Source of the DNA: Burhinus oedicnemus
Taxonomy: Eukaryota > Chordata > Aves > Charadriiformes > Burhinidae
Direction: 5' to 3'
DNA: 64,000 nucleotides
Assembly (NCBI GenBank): GCA_008921705.1
Contig: VFFE01007635.1
Span: 597,673 to 661,672, forward strand
In this document: positions 1 to 22,260 of the stretch, one piece after another
Layout of the letters: every line of letters starts with the position of its first letter
Position numbering within the stretch: position 1 is the stretch's first letter
Notes under the pieces: model-generated
Seen by the model: the letters and a program-made list of their open reading frames with translations, nothing else
The model's database searches: none
Told to the model about the DNA's origin: nothing
Program-made: the position numbers and the translations under genes

Positions 1-640
1 CCCCAAAACCTTCCTTCCCCTGTCTCTTCCTTTCCCCTCTGCTCCCCCAATAATAAAACCGAAACTCTTGGTTGTCCCATGCAGTGTAGGGGAAAGCAGC
101 CGGACAGCAGGCAGGTTTCCTCGGAATCTTTTCCAGGAGGAGCAGCTCTTCGCTGTTTCTGGATGCGGACCCACAGCCGTGGAGGCTGAGCATCTGGCTG
201 AGGCACCCGGTCACGACTGGGGGCTGCTCCGTCCATGGGGGCTTTGGTGAATTCTAAATAGATCAGTTTTAGGCAAGTAGTTTGGTTGATGTTTGCTCAT
301 GGCTAGTGAAATGACTGCTGTGGCCAGCTGGGAAGGTTCACTGTGGGTCCAGTGGGCTACCCTGGAGCTGTTCATCGTTGACGGCGAAGAAAAAGCAGGG
401 CAACGGGAAGGTAACAGTGGTATCGCGGGTCAGGAAGGTAAAGGGCACATGGTCAGCCCCGCGCTCTCCGGATGCTGCTGCGGGACATCAGGAACCTGTC
501 TTTGTAAATGGTTGCAAAAAACAATGTCAACTGTGAAATAAAAAATTATTCAAAAGTCCTATTTTTCAATGCTGGTGATGTCACCACTACAAATGAGCAG
601 ATGTAACACCAAGTCCAGGGAAAATGTAAGTGAACGCATC
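1..640 (+). other. Unidentified plus-strand transcript 3' end (candidate)
   Basis: A pyrimidine-rich tract (1-50) leads to an AG acceptor-like site at 83-84. An open frame runs from there to a TGA near 248, and an AATAAA sits at 537-542 followed by AT-rich sequence, as at a polyadenylation site. This would fit the last exon and 3' UTR of a gene entering from the left. The possible peptide resembles nothing I recognise. In human the plus-strand genes on this side of CDKL2 are ODAPH and THAP6, but I see no residue-level support for either. Confidence 0.3.
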
Positions 641-3504
641 TAGTACCAAGAAATTTGGAATTTGAATATCCTTTTATTTACAAATTTTAACGTACATGTC
701 AATGCAGCATAGCCACAAAGCTCTAAATGCCATGACATACTGCGTCCTGCCGTGATAGATAGATGGGAAAGGCTGTATTTTGTGGAAAGCCGAGTTCCAA
801 AATTAACTACATGGCGTGTGAGCTGTGACAGCAGCCTCCAGATGCTGGAAAACAAGAGTTGGGAGCAACGCAGGGACTCTGTAGAACCGACCACAGCCAA
901 TGCGAGGGCAGTTAAGCACAAAACGGTCTCCCAACAGTCCCAAGATAAAAGCAATGCCGTCTTTCTTTTCCCACAAGCCACTGTTGTGTTTTACGCTTAC
1001 ATATCTCGTTCCCCCAAGGGACCTAAAGGACTGATGATTTAAGTGAGTTGCTGAGCACTCCCAGAAGCTCACAGGCCACCTGGCTCAGTATTTTACACCG
1101 ATATCCTTCCTTCGCCATTAACAGCGGGCAGGCATTCACCCAGCGCGGCCAGAAAACAGGCCCAGTTCAACACCCGAAAGACAACTGCCCAAAGACTGGG
1201 GGACGAAAGCACGGAGGGGGAAAAGGAACCTAACACAAGGTCAGATGCGCTGCTGAGCATTAGCAAGGGTTTCAAAGGGACAGCTGGGAACATTGACGCA
1301 TTTAAACGTTGTTTTTCTTGCACAAACATTTTCTTCATTGACATTTTTGTCAAGGCAAACGTGCTTTCCAATATGGATCAGGTAGCCCACCAAAACATGG
1401 CCAATTCAGCAGCTATCTGCTCTCTTTGCTATTCATTTAAAAAGAAGACCCTCAAGAGGGCAGCAGTTAGACAAAAGAAGGCCCAGCCTCCTTCAAAATC
1501 CTCCAAACCAGCTTCTGCCCTTATCACACACCAATAACCACTATTTTCCTCTGAGCAACCTCGGACAAGACCTGGCCCTGGGCCAGAAAGTCAGTATTTC
1601 AGGAGCTGTTTCGCATGCAAGAAATCCAGCAGCACTGGCAGCGCGAGCTCTGCCCTCGGACTGGACCCGAGCCACTTCCCGTGGCAGTCGGCTGCGCTAA
1701 CAAGAGGGAAAGGGATCCTCCTCTCTCCCGCAGAGACCTTGCAGCTTCAGCACCTGGACACTCTGGTGGATTGTTCCCACTGTTTCAGCCACCTGCATCA
1801 AGAGGAGAAAAGCAGATCGATGTTACGGACAGGGTAACAAAACCACTGAGGTAGTCTCTGATGTTACGCTTCCTTTATTTTGATTTATTACATGTCCTTA
1901 CCTTGCTAAAGCTGTGCACTTACACCTCTGTGCTTCACAGATGAGACAATTTTAGTAAGGTTTCTTTTCCCCTGACTTCTATTATCAGGATCGCTTCTCA
2001 TCCCAATGTTTGTTCTTCTTTCTTCCTAGTAGCCATCACATCACGTGCACAGAAGTGCCAAATACACTCATATAAAGAGCACACACAGCATTTGTGCAGA
2101 GATTTCAGAGTCAGCAGTTGCTCCCTCTCCTCAAAAAGGAAACACCAGAGCCCAAAAGAAAAAACTAAGACGCGCAGTTTACACCTGCATGTTAACAGTA
2201 CTGCCACAACACGCTTGTGGCTATCTGTAACCAACAGCGAGTAAGAGAGGAGGGAGGCTGCGGTGCCTGGTGGTCCCTGCGGCCACAGGGAGAATCCCCA
2301 GAGGAACAGGTATGGGATCACATCCAGGCTGGCAGCGCCAGGGTACCCAGGGCATTGAGCAAAGCCCATCTGTGCAGGACACAAAGTTCCAATAGAGCTG
2401 GTGAGATTTTGGAGCACGGCCTCTGAAGACCCTTCCAGAGCACCATGTCTCCTTCCCTCTTTATTCTCCCCAACTTCTGCTCCCTCCGGAAGGTGCAGTC
2501 CTTCTGCCCAGCCTGAGTGCGGAAAGAGCGGTGATCATGAGAGTGACACTACCCCCCACCTCAGCTACGCACTGCAGTTCTTGCTTTCAAGAGGATGAGA
2601 TAAACTCCGACACATAGAGCAAACTCCCTGGAAGACGCTGAGCAACAAGAGGTAACAATACCCCAAGAGAAAAAAGCAAAACAACAAATTTTTCCGCGAG
2701 GGGTTTTTTTTCCAGACAAAATGACTTAAGAGAACTGCATGTGTTTCAATGGGCAAGATGAGAAAACTATTAAAACCACATTTAAAAGCCTCAGCTTCAA
2801 ACAATCCAGAATGGTAAGATGCAGTGCTAATTAAAGGTGCAAAAAGAGCGGCAGAGTTCAAACTTAGTAATTCCATCTTAAGACTACAAGTCAACCACAC
2901 AGCCAGGGCTTTTACTTCTCTCCCAGACTCCTATCTCAAGCTTGGAGAGCACTGAGGGATCAACTGCTACCTTAAATTAATTTAGTTGCGTGACATAATT
3001 ACTAAAAGTTCTCCTTAATGTTAAGCTTACAGGCCCCCCAAACCGCTTTTCTCCCTTCTTGCAAGAAAGTCCATTTTCTGTGATGCATTTGATGGTGCTG
3101 TACATATAACCCGTTTTTCCACTCCTCACCTGAAGAAAGACACTTTCTCCGTTTTGTTATTCGATCGCCTTCCACAACCCCCAACTTCATGAGCTGCTTA
3201 ATTTCCAAAACCAATGCCCAGCACCTCAGCTCAGGAAGACGATTTACCTGCCACAGCCAACTTCAGTACCTGTAAAGAAAGCTGCGTGCTGCCCTCTGTA
3301 AGAAGTCTGCCCTAGCTAGGAGTCCTAATCGAGAACGTGAAATGTAAAAGGATTTTTCCCATTGCACCTCCCAACTAGGTCAGTGTTCATGAAACTATCC
3401 ATTTGAAAGATACCAGTACGCAGGAGAAATTAAAGCCACCACAAGGCTATGCCACAGAAATTAAAGCCAACCTTTTACAGGCAGGTGTGATCTTCTCCAT
3501 AAGG
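640..3504 (-). other. CDKL2: CDKL2 3' UTR and downstream flank
   Basis: No coding exon was found in this stretch on either strand. Minus-strand AATAAA signals (TTTATT on the plus strand) lie at 2460-2465, 1884-1889, 1874-1879 and 673-678. The last has the best context, so a 3' UTR of about 2.8 kb is possible. Which signal is used cannot be decided from sequence alone. Confidence 0.45.
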
Positions 3505-16400
<12,896 letters not shown>

Positions 16401-16421
16401 TTCCTTGGCTACGAATCGACA

Positions 16422-16455
16422 TATTGTACCAAAACAGACCCGTTTTGGTACAATA
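16422..16455. repeat. Perfect hairpin, 14-bp arms and 6-nt loop
   Basis: TATTGTACCAAAAC (16422-16435) is followed by a six-base loop AGACCC and then its exact reverse complement (16442-16455). It lies about 310 bp upstream of the CDKL2 start codon at the edge of the CpG island. Confidence 0.95.
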
Positions 16456-16476
16456 CAGTCTTTTACTAAGACTGTA
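16454..16476. repeat. Second small hairpin, 9-bp arms
   Basis: TACAGTCTT (16454-16462), a five-base loop and AAGACTGTA (16468-16476) form a perfect inverted repeat. It overlaps the last two bases of the 14-bp-arm hairpin, giving two stem-loops in tandem. Confidence 0.9.
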
Positions 16477-16616
16477 GAACGCTAGTGGAGGACTCGGCAA
16501 AGCCCTGTCTTTGGTAGCTCTATCTTTCCCCAAATGAACACGAAAAAGGTATTGAGAGCCTAGATGAATCGGTCTACTGATTTAAGGTAAAAAAGAAAGC
16601 TGCCCCTGTATCTATT

Positions 16617-17343
16617 TGTCCTGGTTTGAGGTAAAACAGGACCAATTTTGTTCAGTAACTTTTTAGCTAGGCCTCTTCTAACTGCTGACATAACCAGCCT
16701 GTTGTGCAGAAACTGTTCGCTCTCAGAGTGACAAGACCCATGTTTATAGCTGATGCCAAGGAATGGGATGCAGAGAGGCTCCTGCTTATCCTTGTTGCTG
16801 TAACAACCGAGGGAGCCAACTTTGTCACTTGCCCCGTTGGAGGGTGGGAAGTGGAAAAGCGTAGAGGGGTCGCCCCTGCGGGAAGGAGGGGACAGGACAG
16901 GTGACCCAAAACTGACCCACAGGGTGTTCCATCCCATCTGCCTCACGCTCAGGATAAAAGCTGAGGGATCACAGGGTCACCCCTCTTTCTTCAATGGCCA
17001 GCGTCCTGGGAGGACTCTGTCTCTGCATCTGCCTTGGATCCCGATCCCTGTGCTCCTGAATCCAGATCTGGAATCCAGTTCCCGTCTGTCACTGAGTCCA
17101 GTCTGGGACTTCCCCAGTGCCTGTCGGTGACGTAATCATCATCCCGGGAGCTCAATACAGTTTTGTATATATTTCATTATTTTCTTTTTATTATTTTATT
17201 ATTTATATTTCATTAAAGTAGTTTAGTTCCTTCTAAACTCTTCAGTCTCTTTTTCTCTCTCCTGCCTCCCTTCAAAGCAAAGCAGGAGAGAGCGAGCATC
17301 TGTAGTTCCGCCTGATTGGGCCAATCCGGCCCAAACCACGACA
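16617..17343 (+). mobile_element. Solo LTR of an avian endogenous retrovirus
   Basis: The element is 727 bp. It starts TGTCCTGGTTTG and ends CAAACCACGACA, an 11/12 inverted terminal repeat of LTR type. Flanks are CTATT (16612-16616) and GTATT (17344-17348), a probable 5-bp target duplication with one mismatch. Inside are a TATA-like GATAAAAG near 16953 and an AT-rich 3' part with ATTAAA near 17212, giving plus orientation. No gag, pol or env sequence adjoins it, so it is a recombined solo LTR. Ends of this type are common in bird ERVs, but I cannot name the family with certainty. Confidence 0.85.
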
Positions 17344-18753
17344 GTATTAGACAGGGGTAGTTCTGTTCACTAATTAAATGGTTTAAGACCAGATTCTCAT
17401 CAGAAGAAGGGAAAAACATTTTGTATTCAGTAGTGATGGCACAAAAGGGAAGGACTGCACCATAGGACCTTTTGGGAAGCCCTTTGGTCGTACCGGGCAT
17501 CTCCCTTCTCAATCACCTGCTCTTCCACAAGAATTACAACAGTATCCTGTTCCTCGAGGCGCACTGCTCCTAAAATTTCCTCTGCTTTTGCCTTGAAGAC
17601 CTCTGCATCCCCATCCCCTCGGTCTTGGATTGCTCTTCAACGTTGGGCCGTGGTATCGGGAAGACAGGAATAGCCAGGAAACAAATTCATGAGTTGCTGG
17701 CACAAGAGATGCCCGACTCCTTCCCAAGAAAGCCAGCCTCAGAGAGTGCCCAAGCCATGCTGGAAATCTGCTTGGCTATAACGAGTAAAAAGGCCTTATA
17801 AAGCATTCTCCCTTGAGGTTCTTTTCTTAAAGCGTGTAAGACACCTAAAGACCAAATGACTAAGCAATCTTACCTTGGCCTGAAAATGTGCGGTGGGCAG
17901 AATGCCGAGATAAAAAAGCAGTATGAATTCATTTAATGAATATTCTGTGCCTGAGCAGCTGTGTGCTGTTGCAAGGCAGCTTATGTTGCTAAGAACACAG
18001 CAATGATAAAGGTGGAATAATCTGCTTTAAAATGGATGCCTGTATCAGTACCCTTGCTGTGTATTTTATTTTAAAAACGGAGCAGCTTCTGCACATGCTA
18101 CGTTCAACTTAACACCAGGCATGAAGGTAACGTTCCCTTCAATAGGGAATTCTATTCCTTCTAGGAAAGTTGAAGCACGCGTGTGTGTTCACCGACCGAC
18201 ACTTAATCCAACATACTCTTGCTCTTTCCCCTGCACACCAGCGAAGGAGACAGCAACTGATGAGGCAACCCGTGATGTTGTTTGCTCACACTGACTTGTC
18301 TTGCTCTGGAGATGAGTGGCATGGCAGGATGCATGCAGGAGAAAGTAATCAGAAACTGAAGCTACAGAAACAAAGACATTCTGTGTGGATATTCCCGAAA
18401 CAAAGGTGCTGTGTTAGAGTTGAGGGGAGAAAAAAATAAGAGATCAGAGCAAAGCAACAGGGAGGAAGGAGTAGAGACCAGCTGCGTCTGTTCGAAGGAC
18501 AGTAAAGCTGCGTAACTCCTACCCTGTCAGGTCGCTAGGAAAATGTCACACCCCAGCCATCACGCAAGGGCTGAGCCGCTTTCCCTTTTTGTTTTTTACC
18601 AATCAATTCCTACACATTTCTCTCCTCAGTTTGGTGGCCTGTATTGTGCGGGCTAGGGTAGTGTAGAAGAAAAGGTCTCCAACTGCTCTGAAGAAATTTA
18701 TGAACACCTGTCAGGTTTCACTACTGCAACATTTCTCTCTGGGAAAGGAGCAG

Positions 18754-18796
18754 TATATACCTTGCCAAGTCCCTGGAAAATAGCATCATGAGGCAT
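18754..18796. repeat. 43-bp direct repeat, copy 1
   Basis: This 43-bp block starting TATATACCTTGCC and ending GAGGCAT occurs again without mismatch at 19443-19485. The sequences on either side differ between copies. Confidence 0.95.
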
Positions 18797-19442
18797 CGTA
18801 TATTCCAATAATACTTTCTGAAACATTTATCCTATTTCTTTTGAGTCATGTTGATACGTGTCACCTTCTGTAATTTGTTTCTGGTTCTTCTTATTTCTCC
18901 TTCATCCTCATTCTCACTTCCTAGATGAAATCACTGTAATGCACCTTTCAAGGCTGACCTCACATTTCCAGGAAAAAAAATCAGAGCTCGGGTGGCATTA
19001 ATTTATTATATTCCTCCCACCTTCTACTGCTCACCATTATTGTAGCAAGTGCCTTCTCTGGGTCCCGGCATCTGTTCAGCACTGCTAGTAGATAGTTAAC
19101 TTGGCAACCAATTAACTCTTCCACTGCCGAGATACCACTTTTAGCTTCGTTAAATGAAAGGCACAAACCACAACCACACATGCAGAGCAGATTTCAAAAA
19201 CTCACTTTGTCAGTGCAGATGGTTCTTCCAATTTTATTTTTAATCATAGCAAACAATATGGGGAACCAGCCTTTCTCGCTTAGGGACACTGCCCGGTGTC
19301 ACTGGGATCTCTATTAATCAGATTCCAGCCACCTCGCTGCTTTGAGAGTAATGCTGTTTTTTACCATCAGCAATTAACTGAAAGATGACAACGATTTCTT
19401 CTGGCTATAGGTTGCTCTGGGGTTTGTTATTTGAGTGATCTT

Positions 19443-19485
19443 TATATACCTTGCCAAGTCCCTGGAAAATAGCATCATGAGGCAT
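19443..19485. repeat. 43-bp direct repeat, copy 2
   Basis: Exact second copy of the block at 18754-18796, 689 bp downstream in the same orientation. It is followed at once by a short TA run (19485-19498). Confidence 0.95.
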
Positions 19486-20649
19486 TTATATATATATAAA
19501 ACACATCACTGTTAATTTATGATGGTGTGTGTCGGTGTGGTGCTGCAATTTAAAGCCAGAGAGACTGAGGGTGGTGAAGAACGAGTGAGGTATCTTGCTA
19601 AGCCATATAGTACCTGTGCTCCAGATGTGTTTGACAGCCTGTTGGGTATCTGAATAGCATTGGCCGACTGCAGTCTTCATAATTTGAGAGAAAACCTTTT
19701 TTCTCTTGTAATGTGATGCCTATAACTAACAGGGGCCTTGAATTGGATTCTTCTCCTCAAAAGTGTAATTACTGACGATGCTTTTTCATATTGGCCTTTG
19801 GAACCCTGGAATATTTTTCTTCTTTTAAACGCAGGCTACCATGAGCTCTTCTGATCTTCCGTGAACACGGGAAAGGACATCCCCCAGGTTAATGAGAAAG
19901 GGGCAGAAGCATTTTAAATTCAATAGCTAGAAGACCTTTCTTTTTCTGACAATTAAATTGGTAGTCTTACAGGGAACACAGCCCTGTATCTAAACCAAGG
20001 AATAACTGGATAGTTTCATTTTCTAAGTACCTATACTGTAAGTTAGACATTTTCAGTATTCTAAGCTGAGTGCAACTGATACGGTTTCTGTCAATGTGGA
20101 TTCTGGAACCTTTGAAAGCAGGGCAATGGCGTTTCTTTTATATATTGTTTAGCTCTTTATACCAAATAACACGTGGCTGTGCTGTGTGCTTTCCACACCG
20201 TGTTTGTCTTTCTGTAGCTTTCAGAAATGCTCATCTAGAGAACGTCAACGCAGTGTCAGTTCTGATTTTGTTTTTCTGTTCTGTTTGCCAGAATTTTTCA
20301 GACATCGTGGTATCTGCCAGAATCATCCATCACAGATCTTGTAGTTAAAGCTCAGTAAGACAAGTAACGATAGCTCCTGTCGTTTAGATACTGGGTTTTA
20401 AATGGGTCACACAAACAACTAGTTATTTAATATTTTTGATAATGAAGTATCCAACGACTTCAGAGAAGCTAGGAATGAAGTAGTCTGGTGCCCCAAGTGA
20501 TCTTTTAGGGCTGAAATTACAACAGTAGGTTTTGTTTCTTTTAATTAAGGAATTTTTGTTCGTATACAGTGTACAAGCTGTAGTGAACATATACCAAGAT
20601 ACAGGATTTCACAATATACCCTATTTCTCTTCATTGCACAAAATGGAGG

Positions 20650-21160
20650 GGAGTACTGTCTCAGCTCTAGAGCTCCCACCATAAGAAGGACACGGACCTG
20701 TTGGAGCAGGTCCAGAGGAGGCCACCAAGATGATGGGAGGGCTGGAGCCCCTCTGCTGTGAGGACAGGCTGAGAGAGCTGGGGGTGTTCAGCCTGGAGAA
20801 GAGAAGGCTCCGGGGAGACCTTAGAGCCCCTTCCAGTCCCTCAAGGGGCTCCAGGAAAGCTGGGGAGGGACTCTGGATCAGGGAGTGGAGCAATAGGATG
20901 AGGGGGAATGGTTTTAAATTGAAAGAGGGGAGATTTAAATTAGATATTAGGAAGAAATTGTTGCCTGTGAGGGTGGTGAGACACTGGCCCGGGTTGCCCA
21001 GAGAAGCTGTGGCTGCCCCATGCCTGGAGGTGTTCAAGGCCAGGTTGGACGGGGCTTTGAGCAACCTGATCTAGTGGGAGGTGTCCCTGCCCATGGCAGG
21101 GGGGTTGGAACTGGATGATCTTTAAGGTCCCTTCCAACCTAAACCATTCTGTGATTCTTT
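20650..21160 (+). mobile_element. CR1 LINE 3' end
   Basis: Typical avian CR1 3' region. It shows the GTTCAGCCTGGAGAAGAGAA block, the TTGCCCAGAGAAGCTGTGG block, GGTCCCTTCCAACCT and a terminal CATTCTGTGATTCT. It is 5'-truncated as most CR1 copies are, with internal deletions and no intact open frame. It ends about 650 bp upstream of the AP1AR start codon. Confidence 0.95.
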
Positions 21161-21247
21161 TAATAAAACAAATTAAAAATAAAAATCACACCTGTGGCAT
21201 GCAGTGGTGATGACAGAGCTGATCATCAGTAGTCACTGCCTTCTTTT

Positions 21248-21275
21248 TAAGGCAGTTTTGTGGTAAACTGCCTTA
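21248..21275. repeat. Perfect hairpin, 11-bp arms and 6-nt loop
   Basis: TAAGGCAGTTT (21248-21258), loop TGTGGT, then the exact reverse complement (21265-21275). It sits between the CR1 and the AP1AR CpG island. Confidence 0.9.
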
Positions 21276-21499
21276 TTTTTTTTTAACCCATCCTGTTTCC
21301 CCAGATGACAGGGCCTCCACACCCCCTCGGGTTTCACACGGGACCTTTCCTACCTCGTTTCCTCCCGCAGAAGACAACTCAGTCGTCTCTCTCTGAGGCT
21401 TCTTCCCTCGAGACGACACCTGGAAGGCAAATCACTGCCTTTGGCGAGGATCCTTCAGGAGAAGAGCCTTCAAAATTCCCAGCTTTGACGAGATACGGT

Positions 21500-22260
21500 C
21501 TTTTTTTTTCAGCTGCATCAGGCGGTTTTAGGCCGCCCCCCTCGGTTGCCCGCCCGCCGCCATCTCCTCAGCGCCCGGGAAGGGGCGGGCCGCTGCCGCC
21601 GAGGGCGGTGCCAGCGCTCGGGGCATGCGGCATCCGCCTCTGCGCAGCGGCCGCGGCCATGAAGCTGCCGTGGGCGCGGAGCCTCCGCCCGCCGCCCGGC
21701 CCTTTGTTTCTGAGGGTCAGCGGTTGCCCTTCCTCTCCCCGCCGCGGCCCTTGATGGCGGGGGCGGTTTGAACCCGCCTGAAGGGAGGAGGAGCCGCTGC
21801 CCAGGATGCGATGGGGAACTGCTGGGCGCAGTGGTGCTGCGGGCTCTTCTTCCGAAGGGAAGCCGGTCGGCTCCAGCGAGGCGGAGGGTAAGCAGGCAAG
21901 CGCGGCTACCCCTTTCCCCTCCCCGGGGCGGGGAGGTGTTGGGTCCGCCCGGCTCCGCCTTCCCCTCCCCTCCTTTTCGGCGGGAGGTGAGGAGAGGCGG
22001 CCGAGCTGGAGGGCACTGAGGCGGCGGGTCCCCGTCCGCCGCCGGGGGCTTTGATAGCGGGACGTGGGTTGATTTGGGGTAGGAGGAGGGTTGACAAGGC
22101 CGGGGAGCCACAAGGCAGGTCGTGGGGGGGCCCTGAGGCGAGGCGGGTCGCGGGGGGCCCTGAGGCGAGGCGGGTAGTGGGGGCCTGAGGCGAGGGGAGC
22201 TGGGGCGAGGCGGGTCGTGGGGGGAGCTGAGGCGAGGGGCTGAGGCGGACACATGGCGCC
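21500..22260 (+). promoter_or_regulatory. AP1AR: AP1AR CpG island promoter
   Basis: A strongly GC- and CpG-rich block begins abruptly after AT-rich sequence near 21520 and contains the AP1AR first coding exon (21811-21887). GGCGGG-type Sp1-like boxes are frequent and no TATA box was seen. This is the expected promoter of a broadly expressed gene. Confidence 0.85.

Larger units (their letters stand above)
17349..20649. other. CDKL2-AP1AR intergenic spacer
   Basis: No coding exon is recognisable here. The small open frames lack codon bias and splice context. The only clear structure is a 43-bp block present twice. The base composition is ordinary, and the relation to neighbours is only positional. 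Confidence 0.6.

Noticed and set aside
20730..21074. 114-codon frame
   Set aside because: Lies wholly inside the CR1 3' end, in sequence that in CR1 elements is mostly non-coding. The mirrored frames at 45922-46300 have the same cause.
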